Assembly (NCBI GenBank): GCA_022340545.1
Contig: JAJDNV010000142.1
Span: 1 to 44,343 of the forward strand
Reading direction: 5' to 3'
Length of the DNA: 44,343 nucleotides
Origin: Acidobacteriota bacterium
GTDB lineage: Bacteria > Acidobacteriota > Vicinamibacteria > Fen-336
The notes below the pieces were generated by a model. That model was not told the DNA's origin. It saw nothing but the letters and a program-made list of their open reading frames with translations, and ran no database searches. The number at the start of each line of letters is the position of its first letter. Position 1 is the stretch's first letter. This document shows, in pieces, positions 1-8,580 of this stretch. A program made the position numbers and the translations under genes.

Positions 1-171
1 GTCCAGCAGCTCCCCGGTGTGATCGGGGCTCCCGTCCTCCACGACGATGACCTCGTGGTCGTCGGTGATCTCCCGGGCCGTCATGTGCGCCACGAGGGCC
101 AGGCTGGCGATGGTCCCGACGTCGTTGTAGGCGGGGAAGAAAATGCTGAGACCGGCCTTCACTGCGCTCAT
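1..171 (-). CDS. Family 2 glycosyltransferase, N-terminal fragment
   Basis: The first 57 codons of a gene that runs off the left edge. The peptide begins MSAVKAGLSIFFPAYND and continues to VIVVEDGSPDHTGELLD. This is the opening of a GT-A fold family 2 glycosyltransferase: a first beta strand with PAYN, then the nucleotide-binding strand ending in the acidic EDGS. Such enzymes move a sugar from a nucleotide- or polyprenyl-linked donor to lipid or glycan at the inner face of the membrane. The ATG at 169-171 is the only reasonable start. It lies 50 bp downstream of the YfhO-like gene on the same strand, so the two may be co-transcribed. The substrate cannot be told from this fragment. Confidence 0.85.
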   Translation of the reverse strand, partial: MSAVKAGLSIFFPAYNDVGTIASLALVAHMTAREITDDHEVIVVEDGSPDHTGELLD

Positions 172-221
172 CGGGCACTCGGTGAGAAACGGGCCAAGCT
201 AGCACGCGCTGTCGAGAACGG

Positions 222-2885
222 TCAAACCCTGCCCGTGACCGTCCCCGGGCTCCGACGCCGACGGAAGCGATCGCGTGCGAGCGCGGTGACGAGGCCGGCG
301 GAGCCGAGAAGCGCCAGCGCGAGGCCCACGCCGAGCCCCCGGGCCCGATGACGGAAGACCACGCGATGCGTGCCCTCCTTCAGGACCACCCCGAGGCGGT
401 CCCCGTTCACGCGCAAGACCCGCTCCGGGGCGCCATCAACCCCGACGCTCCAGCCCGCATCCCATCCTTCGGTCACGACCAGGAGCCCGGGTCCCCTCGC
501 CCGCAGGATCAACCGGCCCCCGACCGCTCGCGCCAGCACCGCCCCCGAGGACCTGCTTCCGGGGGGCAGTGTCACGCCCGCGACGTCGTGCTCGACCGCC
601 AGAGCCTCGCGTCGGCTGTCGATCCCGAGGCGGGTGGGTGAGCGGAGAAAGTCGCCCACCCTCCCGGCGTCTGGAAGCCGGCGCAGCGACTCCACGACCC
701 AGGCGGGGCCCACACCCCGCCGCACCTCGAACAGCGTGACGAGAGGGGTGTCCGCGGCTTGGCGGAGGCGCACCTCGTCGCTCAGATAGCCCGAGGTGAG
801 GGCCACTCCCGAGGCCCGGCCGGTGGTCGCATCGCTCAACCCCACCCGGAGAAGCCAGACCGGCGGCGCGTCGGGCAGGGCGCGGAACCGCAAGCCAACC
901 ACCGCGAACCGGCCCGGAAGGTGCAGCACTCCCAGGTACTGATGGCCGAGAAAGCCCTCCCGCGCGGGGAAGCTCTGGAGGATGGGGGCGCGCTGGTGGC
1001 GGACGACCTCGCGCACGTCCGAACGTTCCCAGGCCCATTCCGCGGTGTCGACTCCGGCGCGGATTGGCAACGCGATCTCGCGGCCGGTCGCGAGACGAAC
1101 CACGCACTCGGCAACGATCTGCCCCTGAGGCACCTCGGTCGCCCCGGCGAGGAAGGATGCGAAGCGTACCTCCGTCGCGTACGTGAACGGCAGGGCAAAC
1201 AGCTTCGGGCGCGGCGCCACCAGGACCACGTTGACCGCGTCGCCGAGACCCCGCGCGTCAACGGGGACGACGAGAGAGCTCGTAGGAACCTGGACCCAGC
1301 GCACGCCGAGTAGCTCCAGGCGTCCGGGGTCGGTCTCCAGGAACGCCTCGGGCAGGGTCCCGTCGGCTCGCATGCCGTCGAGGGCCGCTCGCCGGGAGGC
1401 CGGGACGAGGGGATCATAGCCCTCGGCGTTGCGTCTCCCGGCCAGGGCGGCCAGGTTCGCCCAGGCGAGGTCGTCGGTCCGGGCGCGCGGCCAGGATCCC
1501 GCGATGGAGAGAGTCCTCTCCCGCCGTCGCGGGCCCATGACGTGGTCGAGGGCGCGCCGGGTCGGAGTTCCCTCCTCGAGAGCGGCGGCGGTGGGAGCCC
1601 CCTCCCAGGCGCGCCGCCCCCACGGCTGGAGGAGGAACGCGGCCACCAGCGGCAGCAGGAAGACGTGCGCGGTCACGCGGGCCGGCGAGCCCCCGAGCAG
1701 GACGTAGAGGATGAGACCGAGGGTGAGTAGACCCACCGGACCCGCGAGCTCCCGCGGCAGCGGGCCGGTGACGCTGGTGGCGACTGACAGCCCCGCTGCC
1801 GCGAAGACGGCCACCATCGCGGTGAGGAGGCGCAGGCGCCGCCCACTCGGCTCGAGTCGCCACCTCCACTGCGCGGATAGGGAGAGCCCGGCCACCAGCG
1901 CCAGGACGAGGTCGAAGGCGAGCGGCAGCGCCCCGCCGTGGCTGGGGTGGCCGCGCACCGCAAGGAGGAGACCCAGCGCGAGAGCGGCGGCGGCGGTGAC
2001 GCGGATTGCGCCCGACATGCGGACAAGAGGCAGGGCGGCCAGGGCGAAGACCGGGGCCGGGGTGTGGGAGACGGTCCGCACCACGAGCCCGGTGATCCCG
2101 GCCAGGGCGGCCTCCGGGCCCGCGGCGGCACCGGACCCCCCGGGTCCGGCCTCGCGCAAGGCGAGCAGCGTGGGCACGAGCTGGGGCGCGGCCAGGAGAA
2201 CACCGGCCGCCACCGCCGCCAGCGCGCTACCCGGTGCCCCGGCGGGGCTCCCGTCGGCCCGCCGGCGGAACGCGACGAGCAGCCGGCCCCCGAGCAACAA
2301 CGCCCCCGCCCCGACCGCCTCGGGCGAGCCCGCGAGCAGCAGGAGGGCTACCGCGAGTGCGACGAAGGTGGCGGACGTGGCGCGCGCGCGAGCGAGGTGA
2401 TCTTCGACGGCGAGGAGGACGAGGGGCAGCGCCGGGGCGGCCACCACGGTCGCGGTGTCGCCCAGGTGAGCGACGAGGTACGGGCCGAGGGCGAAGCCCA
2501 GGCCGCTCACCAGGGCCCCGACTGGCTCCGCCCCGAGGCGGCGCGCGTAGAGGAAGCCGATCGGGGCGGTGAGGGCCAGCGAGAGGAGAACGAGAACCTG
2601 GAAGGCGGTGAAGGGGGCGAGGGGGGTGAGCGTCATCATCAGCGGATGGAACGCACCCGGCCGGTAGGCGGCGAGCAGGGGAGTTCCCGAGAAGGAGGCC
2701 GGGTTCCACGAGGGGATCTCGCCGCGGTCCAGCGCGCGCCAGGTCTCCGTCCGCAACGGAAGGTGAAGGGCGGTTCCGTCGCCCGGGGCGAGCAGCAGGC
2801 CGGCGCGCCAGGCGGGGACGTAGGCGAGGACCGGGAGCGTGGCCAGGATCAGGACCCACAAAACGTCGCGCGGGCGTTTGTTCAT
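222..2885 (-). CDS. YfhO-like multi-pass membrane protein (GT-C type)
   Basis: An 887-residue protein with one N-terminal membrane helix (LWVLILATLPVLAYVPAW), then the signature region GDGTALHLPLRTETWRALDRGEIPSWNP followed by SGTPLLAAYRPGAFHPL. That matches the YfhO family: an acidic residue after the first helix, then GxxPxWxP and a proline-rich loop. About ten further hydrophobic segments fill the first half, and a soluble, probably extracytoplasmic C-terminal half follows, closing with one more helix. Members are thought to act as polyprenyl-phosphate-dependent glycosyltransferases on envelope polymers. I chose the ATG at 2885 because GGGGTGGGGGG lies just upstream; a GTG at 2906 is possible. 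It sits between the zinc-ribbon gene and a glycosyltransferase, which suits a role in glycan modification. Confidence 0.75.
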   Translation of the reverse strand: MNKRPRDVLWVLILATLPVLAYVPAWRAGLLLAPGDGTALHLPLRTETWRALDRGEIPSWNPASFSGTPLLAAYRPGAFHPLMMTLTPLAPFTAFQVLVLLSLALTAPIGFLYARRLGAEPVGALVSGLGFALGPYLVAHLGDTATVVAAPALPLVLLAVEDHLARARATSATFVALAVALLLLAGSPEAVGAGALLLGGRLLVAFRRRADGSPAGAPGSALAAVAAGVLLAAPQLVPTLLALREAGPGGSGAAAGPEAALAGITGLVVRTVSHTPAPVFALAALPLVRMSGAIRVTAAAALALGLLLAVRGHPSHGGALPLAFDLVLALVAGLSLSAQWRWRLEPSGRRLRLLTAMVAVFAAAGLSVATSVTGPLPRELAGPVGLLTLGLILYVLLGGSPARVTAHVFLLPLVAAFLLQPWGRRAWEGAPTAAALEEGTPTRRALDHVMGPRRRERTLSIAGSWPRARTDDLAWANLAALAGRRNAEGYDPLVPASRRAALDGMRADGTLPEAFLETDPGRLELLGVRWVQVPTSSLVVPVDARGLGDAVNVVLVAPRPKLFALPFTYATEVRFASFLAGATEVPQGQIVAECVVRLATGREIALPIRAGVDTAEWAWERSDVREVVRHQRAPILQSFPAREGFLGHQYLGVLHLPGRFAVVGLRFRALPDAPPVWLLRVGLSDATTGRASGVALTSGYLSDEVRLRQAADTPLVTLFEVRRGVGPAWVVESLRRLPDAGRVGDFLRSPTRLGIDSRREALAVEHDVAGVTLPPGSRSSGAVLARAVGGRLILRARGPGLLVVTEGWDAGWSVGVDGAPERVLRVNGDRLGVVLKEGTHRVVFRHRARGLGVGLALALLGSAGLVTALARDRFRRRRSPGTVTGRV

Positions 2886-2948
2886 CGACCCCCCACCCCA
2901 AACCACTCCGGGAACACAGAGGTGGACGATGTTCGCGGAGTCTTCCGT

Positions 2949-3905
2949 TCAGGCTTCGAGAGGGTCGGTCGCATCTGTCCATCCCCCCGCCCCGCGGCGG
3001 CGCTCGAGCGCCGCCCGCCAGACGGAGTAGAAGACGAACTGGGCGGCGTTGTCCAGCACCACGCTCTCGCCTTCGCCGAGGGCCTCGCGCCCGCGGACCG
3101 TGCGGCTCAGGGTGGCGGCGGCGGCGAGGGGACCCTTGGGCTCAGGGGCGGCGACCCCGAAGGCCGGGGGGAGCCGCCGAAAGCCGTCGTCGCAGGGCAC
3201 CCCGGCCCCGATCGCGTCGACCCAGGCGTCGAGCTCGAGCCGGGTCGAGCCCGTCACCGAGACTCCGAACTCGAAGTTGGCCGCGTCGATCTCCACCGGA
3301 CGGGGGTGAGATTGACGGTGGAAGTGCACTCGGTATCCCTCGTCCAGCGACGCCACGTCCACGCGGCGTCGGCGGTAGGTCGGCTGGTATTGCCGCGCGA
3401 TGGGCCCTCGGACGATGAGGATGAGCTCCTCCCGCCGCAGGGTGAGCGGTCCCTCTTCGGTCCGGAGGTCGAGCCGCCCCTCTCCGCGGTCTCCCCCGAC
3501 GGCACGCAAAGGCCGGGTGCGCACCTCGGATTCGGGCAGCATCTCCACCGTGAGGCCCTCAGCGCGCAGGCGTGAGGCCTCGTCCTCCGCGAGCTCTCCG
3601 CCCAGGATGCGGTGGAGATGAAACCCTCCGCGCCGGGCCAGGAGCTCGGCCTCGTAGGCGGCGACCCCGAGCGCCTCCCCGAGGGTCTCCGCGCGTGCGG
3701 ACTCGAGATCCACGACGATGAGGACGCGTGGAAATGGTGACGCCTCTTCCGGCGCGACCGCCGGGGTGAGGGGCCCCCCGGGGGAGAGGGGGTCCGCGGA
3801 TGACGGGGGATTGGGGACACGATCGGGCGGCAGCTCCGCGCCACAGTAGAGGCAGCTGGCCCGGGCGATGGCCACCGGGCGACGGCATGAAGGGCAGACG
3901 GTCAC
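2949..3905 (-). CDS. Zinc-ribbon protein of unknown function
   Basis: A 318-residue protein starting with GTG. The N-terminus carries a zinc ribbon with paired cysteines C4-x2-C7 and C18-x2-C21, followed by a Pro/Ser-rich linker to about residue 55. The rest is soluble: an alpha/beta segment (VLIVVDLESARAETLGEAL) and a segment with ELILIVRGPIARQ followed by basic YRRRR. The last 30 residues include QFVFYSVWRAALERRR. There is no signal peptide or membrane helix, so it is probably cytoplasmic. The ychF stop codon ends 1 nt upstream of this GTG, so translation is very likely coupled to ychF. I do not recognise a characterised family; a regulator or a ribosome-associated factor are only possibilities. 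Confidence 0.75.
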   Translation of the reverse strand: MTVCPSCRRPVAIARASCLYCGAELPPDRVPNPPSSADPLSPGGPLTPAVAPEEASPFPRVLIVVDLESARAETLGEALGVAAYEAELLARRGGFHLHRILGGELAEDEASRLRAEGLTVEMLPESEVRTRPLRAVGGDRGEGRLDLRTEEGPLTLRREELILIVRGPIARQYQPTYRRRRVDVASLDEGYRVHFHRQSHPRPVEIDAANFEFGVSVTGSTRLELDAWVDAIGAGVPCDDGFRRLPPAFGVAAPEPKGPLAAAATLSRTVRGREALGEGESVVLDNAAQFVFYSVWRAALERRRGAGGWTDATDPLEA

Positions 3906-3906
3906 T

Positions 3907-4983
3907 TCAAACCGCGAACCGGAAGTTGATCACGTCACCGTCCTGCACCTCGAAATCCTTGCCCTCGAGCCTCAGTGTCCCCCGCTCGCGGCAGGAGGCC
4001 AGGGATCCCGCCGCCACGAGATCGTCGAAGGGCACCACCTCGGCGCGGATGAAGCCCCGCTCGATGTCGGAGTGGATGGTCCCGGCCGCCACCCGGGCTC
4101 GGGTGCCCCGGCGGATGGTCCAGGCGCGACACTCGTCCTCGCCGACGGTGAGGAAGGAGAGCAGGCCGAGGAGGTCGTAGGACGTGCGGATCACGCGGTC
4201 CAGACCGGGCTCGACGAGACCCAGGTCCTCGCGGAAGGCACGGGCGTCTTCGGGGTCGAGCTCGCTCATCTCCGCCTCGATCGGGGCGGAGACGGCACAC
4301 AACGCCACTTGCGGGCGACGAGCGAACTCGGCGAGGCCGGAGGAGCGGAGGAAGACGTCGGCGTCACGCGTGCGATCCTCGTCGAGGTTCGGGACGAGAA
4401 GAAGGGGCTTCGCGGACAGCAGCGCATAGCCACGCAGGCGCCGCTGCTCCTCCTCGCTCAGGTCCATCTCCCGGAGTGGTGTCTCCGCCTCCAAAGCCGC
4501 CTTCAAACGAAGGAACAGCTCCCGCTCCGCCACGTCCTCGGGCAGCCTGGCCTTCTGGATGCTCGCCTCCAGACGTTCGATCCGACGCTCGACCGTGCCG
4601 AGATCGGCGAGGATGAGCTCGAGCTCGAGCGTGGCGGCGTCACGCCGCGGGTCGATCGACCCCTCGGGGTGCGGCACGAGATCCGACTCGAAGGCCCGCA
4701 ACACGTGGACGAGGGCATCCACGCCCCGGAGCGCCGGCAGATCGACGAGGGCGGCGCCCTCTCCCCGCGAGACGCCGGGGACGTCGACGTACTCGACCGT
4801 CGCCCAGGTCCTCCTCTTGGGCTTGAAGATATCCGCGAGCGCCGCCACCCGGGGATCGGGCACGCGCGCGACGCCCAGCCGCACCCCGGGCCGGCCCCCG
4901 TGTGAAGGGCCGGGGTTCCCGGTGAGGAGCCGGAAGAGCGTGCTCTTCCCGACGAGTGGAAACCCGACAATGCCGGCCTTCAT
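3907..4983 (-). CDS. ychF: YchF/OLA1-type redox-regulated ATPase
   Basis: A 358-residue Obg-family P-loop protein. The N-terminus is MKAGIVGFPLVGKSTLFRLL (Walker A GFPLVGKST), followed by the switch and G3 region VEYVDVPGVSRGEGAALV. A helical hairpin insertion follows (LIEDLGTV-like region LILADLGTVERRIERLE). The C-terminal TGS domain shows ECRAWTIRRGTRARVAAGTIHSDIERGFIRAEV. YchF proteins bind ATP rather than GTP, associate with ribosomes and are linked to oxidative stress responses. Usual length is about 363 residues, which supports the ATG at 4983 rather than the frame's extension upstream. A TATAAT box ends 7 nt before the ATG, suggesting a leaderless mRNA. It heads the leftward gene block. 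Confidence 0.95.
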   Translation of the reverse strand: MKAGIVGFPLVGKSTLFRLLTGNPGPSHGGRPGVRLGVARVPDPRVAALADIFKPKRRTWATVEYVDVPGVSRGEGAALVDLPALRGVDALVHVLRAFESDLVPHPEGSIDPRRDAATLELELILADLGTVERRIERLEASIQKARLPEDVAERELFLRLKAALEAETPLREMDLSEEEQRRLRGYALLSAKPLLLVPNLDEDRTRDADVFLRSSGLAEFARRPQVALCAVSAPIEAEMSELDPEDARAFREDLGLVEPGLDRVIRTSYDLLGLLSFLTVGEDECRAWTIRRGTRARVAAGTIHSDIERGFIRAEVVPFDDLVAAGSLASCRERGTLRLEGKDFEVQDGDVINFRFAV

Positions 4984-4990
4984 GCCCGCG

Positions 4991-4996
4991 ATTATA
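4991..4996 (-). promoter_or_regulatory. -10 box of ychF (leaderless type)
   Basis: On the minus strand a perfect TATAAT is followed by CGCGGGC and then the ychF ATG. Transcription starting about 7 nt past the box would begin at the start codon itself. No Shine-Dalgarno sequence fits in the gap and no clear -35 is visible. Confidence 0.6.
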
Positions 4997-5032
4997 GCGG
5001 TCGGCTTTCGCCGTGAAATCGGATGCGGGGTG

Positions 5033-5038
5033 TAGAAT
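5033..5038 (+). promoter_or_regulatory. -10 box of the vWA gene
   Basis: TAGAAT lies 12 nt before the ATG at 5051 in the short divergent gap with ychF. The expected leader would be about 6 nt, too short for a normal ribosome binding site. Confidence 0.45.
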
Positions 5039-5050
5039 CGATGGTCCGAA

Positions 5051-6586
5051 ATGCTGCCCGTCCTGCTCGCTCTTGCGCTCCAGGCGGGCCCCGTACATCC
5101 GGGCGAAGGCGCCCCCTCCCCGCCGCCCCCGGGCGAGGGCCCGGTGATCCTGTTCCTCGTGGACAACTCGGCCTCGTTGCCCCCTCTCGACCCCGGGGAG
5201 AAGCGACGGGTGGCGCTTGAGAGGATGCTGGGCTTCGTGGAGGGCCACAAGCACCGGCTCATCCTCTTCGGGGGGCGGAACGAGCTGTCGGTGGACGACA
5301 CCGAACGCTACCGCAACGACGGGCAGTGGACCGATTTCTACCATGCGTTCCGCAAGGCGGAGGGTGTCATCGCTTCGTACCCGGAAGGGACCGACATTCG
5401 CCTCGTGCTGCTGACCGATGCCATCGTCGACCCCAACCCGGCGGACTGGCCCGAGCTGGGTCCCGGGGAGGATCTCGTCACGCGCAACATCAAGGAGACC
5501 GTGGAGCTCCTCGGCCAGCTGGGCAAGCCTCTCTACGTCATCCTCGTGGGCGACCCCACGAGCGATGCCTCGGTGACGGCGGGCCGCGAGCAGTCGCCGG
5601 GCTTCGTGCTCGACATGGTTCGAGCGGCCAATGGGGCGGCGGCGGCGCCGCTCGCCCAGACGCTCGCCTCGTTCTTCGCGGACGATGGGCTGCTTCTGCG
5701 CAAGTTCGTCTACCGGGTCCGCCCCGACGAAGGCCTCGGGAAGATCGAGCCGACAGTGCGCCGCATCGCGGCGCCCCCGCGAGCGAAGGTCGAGTTCCGC
5801 ATCTTCGGCTACTTCATCCTTCCCCTCCTCCTGATCCTGCTGGCGCTCCTCGGCGTGCTGGTGCACTCGTTCCCCGGGCCGGGGGATCTCGAGATCGTCG
5901 AGCTCAGCCTGGATCAACCCGTTCACGTGGCCGCGGACCGGCTCCACCGCACCCGCGACGGGACGTGGGCGGCGCAGGGGCTGAGCCTCGTCGCCAACCC
6001 CCGGGAGGCCGCAGCCACGCTGACCTTGCGGGGCAGCGAGATCGACGTCACCGGAAGGGGCCTCGACACCAGCGAGCTCGACCCCGAGGATGCGGCGCTA
6101 CTGCCCCTCGAGCTCGACGAACTCCGAAGGGCCATCGAGACGGCCACCGATTCCGGCACCCGTGAGGAGAAGATCCACGCGCTCAACCTCGACTACATGG
6201 CGAAGAGCATGAGCCTGGAGGAGGCGGAGCGCATCCTGACCCGGCCTTCCTCTGAGCGGGCGTCCCTCCCCGCCGTCGATTACGTGCGGGCCAAGGTCCT
6301 CCTGGCGTGGAACGACGCGCTGCGCGACCGGCTCTTCGCCCGCCGGCTGCACGTGAGCACGTATGGTCGGGAGGCCACCCGCGGCGAGGTCGGGGTTGGT
6401 GACTCGGTGCGTATCGGACGCTACGGCTTCGTCGTGCACGAGCTCAAGCGTGGCGGACGGCGGGACGCGCGACTCGCCCTCCACTATGATCGAGTCCCCT
6501 CGCTTCTGGGGCTGAAGACGGTCCTCCCCGACCGCATCCAGCGCCTCCTGCGCTTCCGAAGGAGCCGCCAGAGGGCGGTGAGCTGA
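5051..6586 (+). CDS. Membrane-anchored von Willebrand factor A domain protein
   Basis: A 511-residue protein with a short signal-like N-terminus (MLPVLLALALQAG), a Pro-rich spacer, and a vWA domain from about residue 31. The metal-ion site DxSxS is present as D38-N-S-A-S42, and a later strand reads RLVLLTDAIVD. One clear membrane helix lies near residues 252-275 (FGYFILPLLLILLALLGVLV). About 230 further residues follow, probably cytoplasmic and mostly charged and helical. vWA domains bind protein partners through a divalent cation; here the domain should face the periplasm. The next gene, encoding a PilZ protein, starts 1 nt after the stop, so they probably work together. The C-terminal region matches nothing I recognise. 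Confidence 0.75.
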   Translation: MLPVLLALALQAGPVHPGEGAPSPPPPGEGPVILFLVDNSASLPPLDPGEKRRVALERMLGFVEGHKHRLILFGGRNELSVDDTERYRNDGQWTDFYHAFRKAEGVIASYPEGTDIRLVLLTDAIVDPNPADWPELGPGEDLVTRNIKETVELLGQLGKPLYVILVGDPTSDASVTAGREQSPGFVLDMVRAANGAAAAPLAQTLASFFADDGLLLRKFVYRVRPDEGLGKIEPTVRRIAAPPRAKVEFRIFGYFILPLLLILLALLGVLVHSFPGPGDLEIVELSLDQPVHVAADRLHRTRDGTWAAQGLSLVANPREAAATLTLRGSEIDVTGRGLDTSELDPEDAALLPLELDELRRAIETATDSGTREEKIHALNLDYMAKSMSLEEAERILTRPSSERASLPAVDYVRAKVLLAWNDALRDRLFARRLHVSTYGREATRGEVGVGDSVRIGRYGFVVHELKRGGRRDARLALHYDRVPSLLGLKTVLPDRIQRLLRFRRSRQRAVS

Positions 6587-6587
6587 C

Positions 6588-7523
6588 ATGATGGACGGAA
6601 CGATCCTCGCCGCCGGTCTCGACATCCGTGAGCTGCGGCTGGAGGTCCGCTTCCTCAAGCGCGACCCCGGCCTCGTGCAGGAGGCCGCCACCGCGGAGGA
6701 GCTGTTCGACACCCTCGCCCGGGGTCCGGCCCAGCTGGTCGTTCTCGGCACGAAGCTTCCGGACCTGCCGCTCGAGGAGACGATCGCGCGCATCCGCCAG
6801 GGGCCGGCGAGCGGACGGGTGTCCGTCCTGGTGCTGATTCCGGTCTCTGAGCCGATCGGTACCGAGGGGGTCGTTCTCGGGGCGGGCGCGAACGCCGCGC
6901 TCCGGCGGCCGCTCGACCGATTCGTTCTCGAGAGCTGGTTGGCGAAGCTCCTCGACGTTCCCCAGCGCGTTCAGACCCGCGTGCCGGTTCACGTACAGGT
7001 GGTGGGCACGCCCCGCAGCGCCCCGAATGGACACTTCTACGGGCTGACGCGCAACCTGAGCGTGCACGGGATGCTGCTGGCGAGCCCGGTCAAAATCGAC
7101 ACCGACGACCTCGACCTCGAGATCGACCTGCCGGAACCCGAGGGCCGCGTGCGGGTTCTGGCGAGGGTGGTTCGCGAGGCGCCGGACGTGGGCTGGCCGT
7201 ACATCGGATACGGCATCGAGTTCCTCTTCCTGCCCGAGGGCGGTCAGCGGGCCATCGAGCGCATGGTGGAGAGGGAGAACCCCCCGGAGGCCCCGCGCCC
7301 GCTGTGGGCACCGGGAGCCATCCATTCGACGATGCGACGCGACGAGTGGATCTATGAGCTCACCGACCCGCTGCGCTACGAAGGCGGGTTTCTGGTGGAG
7401 ATCCGGCGGGCCTCCCGCGGGGATTGGCGTGCCGGCGGCTCGAGTCCTTTCTATGTGGTCCAGGGGGCGACCGCCCCCGCCGCCCTCGAAGCCGCCCGCG
7501 CCTTCGTCACCGAGCACGGCTAG
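6588..7523 (+). CDS. Degenerate receiver plus PilZ domain protein
   Basis: 311 residues in three parts. Residues 1-120 look like a response-regulator receiver fold, but the beta-3 strand reads LVVLGTKLPD, with Gly54 where the phospho-accepting Asp should be, so it is unlikely to be phosphorylated. Residues about 125-230 form a PilZ domain with both c-di-GMP motifs: RxxxR (R127-VQT-R131) and NxSxxG (N156-LSVH-G161). The last 75 residues (ELTDPLRYEGGFLVEIRRAS) are a small domain I do not recognise. The protein is probably a cytoplasmic c-di-GMP effector. It is packed between the vWA gene and a glycosyltransferase, with 1-nt and 9-nt gaps, suggesting control of envelope or polysaccharide functions. 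Confidence 0.8.
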   Translation: MMDGTILAAGLDIRELRLEVRFLKRDPGLVQEAATAEELFDTLARGPAQLVVLGTKLPDLPLEETIARIRQGPASGRVSVLVLIPVSEPIGTEGVVLGAGANAALRRPLDRFVLESWLAKLLDVPQRVQTRVPVHVQVVGTPRSAPNGHFYGLTRNLSVHGMLLASPVKIDTDDLDLEIDLPEPEGRVRVLARVVREAPDVGWPYIGYGIEFLFLPEGGQRAIERMVERENPPEAPRPLWAPGAIHSTMRRDEWIYELTDPLRYEGGFLVEIRRASRGDWRAGGSSPFYVVQGATAPAALEAARAFVTEHG

Positions 7524-7532
7524 CTCGCACCC

Positions 7533-8543
7533 GTGCCTCGCCTGAGCGTTCTGCTCCCGGTGAGAGACGGCGCCGACACCCTCCCGGAGTGCCTCGCGTC
7601 CCTGACCGCGCAGACCCTGGCCGACCACGAGGTCGTGGCGGTGGACGACGGCTCGCGTGACACCACCGCGCAAACGCTGGCGAGCTGGGCGTGCCGGGAC
7701 CGGCGGCTCCGAGTCCTCCGCACGACGCCCCGGGGTCTCGTCGCCGCGCTGAATCTCGCGCTGAGCGAGGCCCGGGCTCCCCTGGTGGCGCGCATGGACG
7801 CGGACGACATCGCCCACCCCGAGCGCCTAGAGCGTCAAGCCCGCCGGCTCGAGACGGACAGTGGCGTGGACGTGCTCGGCTCCCGGGTGGAGCTGGTCGT
7901 CGGTGCCGGGGTGCCGTCCGGAGCGGGCATGCAGGCCTACGTCGAATGGCTGAACGGTCTCCTCGACCACGAGTCGATGGCCCGGGACCGCTTCGTGGAG
8001 TCGCCGCTGATCCACCCCAGCGCCGCGATGCGTCGGGAGACGCTCGTTCGGCTCGGGGGCTGGCGCGATCTCGATGGTCCGGAGGACTACGACCTCTGGC
8101 TGCGTGCATTCGAGACCGGCCACCGGTTCGCCAAGCTGGGCGAGGTCCTCCTTCGCTGGCGGGACCGGCCGGGGCGGCTGACGCGGACCGACCCGCGCTA
8201 CGCCCCCGGGCGGTTCCTCGCCCTCAAGGTGGCCGCGCTCGGGCGCGGGCCGCTGGCCACGGGCCGCCCGGTCGTGATCTGGGGGGCGGGGAAGGTTGGC
8301 AAGACCTGGGCCCGAGCCCTCATCGCCGCCGGGCATCGACTGGCCGCCTTCGTCGAGGTCGACCCGCGGAGGATCGGCGAGCGGATCCATGGCGCACCGG
8401 TGGTCACGGTGCCCGAGGCGGCGGGGCTCAAGGGGCCGCTGCACCTCGCCGCGGTGGGACAGAAGGGGGCCCGCGACCGCATCCGGGTCGAGGCCGCCCG
8501 CCTCGGGCTCAAGGAGGAGCAGGACCTGCTGGCGGTGGCCTGA
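7533..8543 (+). CDS. Family 2 glycosyltransferase with C-terminal Rossmann-like domain
   Basis: 336 residues starting with GTG. The N-terminal 230 residues are a GT-A glycosyltransferase: LSVLLPVRDG, the nucleotide-binding VDDGS (37-41), the metal-binding DADD (89-92), and the acceptor-side EDYDLWLR (184-191). From about residue 245 a second domain begins with VVIWGAGKVGK (glycine-rich GAGKVGK at 251-257) and continues with FVEVDPRRIGERIHGAPVV. This resembles the dinucleotide-binding half of PglD- or CoA-binding-type Rossmann proteins. No membrane helices are present. It follows the PilZ gene by 9 nt. The sugar and acceptor are unknown, and the role of the Rossmann part is inferred from fold only. 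Confidence 0.85.
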   Translation: MPRLSVLLPVRDGADTLPECLASLTAQTLADHEVVAVDDGSRDTTAQTLASWACRDRRLRVLRTTPRGLVAALNLALSEARAPLVARMDADDIAHPERLERQARRLETDSGVDVLGSRVELVVGAGVPSGAGMQAYVEWLNGLLDHESMARDRFVESPLIHPSAAMRRETLVRLGGWRDLDGPEDYDLWLRAFETGHRFAKLGEVLLRWRDRPGRLTRTDPRYAPGRFLALKVAALGRGPLATGRPVVIWGAGKVGKTWARALIAAGHRLAAFVEVDPRRIGERIHGAPVVTVPEAAGLKGPLHLAAVGQKGARDRIRVEAARLGLKEEQDLLAVA

Positions 8544-8565
8544 GCGGGCCCTCCGGGGCGCTCGC

Positions 8566-8571
8566 TATAAT
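8566..8571 (+). promoter_or_regulatory. -10 box of the HEAT-cyclophilin gene
   Basis: A perfect TATAAT ends 9 nt before the ATG at 8581, in the 37-bp gap after the glycosyltransferase. No Shine-Dalgarno or clear -35 is visible; this is the same leaderless-type layout as at ychF. Confidence 0.55.
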
Positions 8572-8580
8572 CGAGCGACC

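Noticed and set aside
1938-3575. Long plus-strand reading frame (about 545 codons) opposite the YfhO-like and zinc-ribbon genes
   Set aside because: Composition is Gly/Arg/Glu-rich without domains; it is the antisense shadow of real genes in high-GC DNA.
3907-5301. Upstream extension of ychF to 5301
   Set aside because: It would run through the divergent promoter and the vWA gene, and normal YchF length fits the ATG at 4983.
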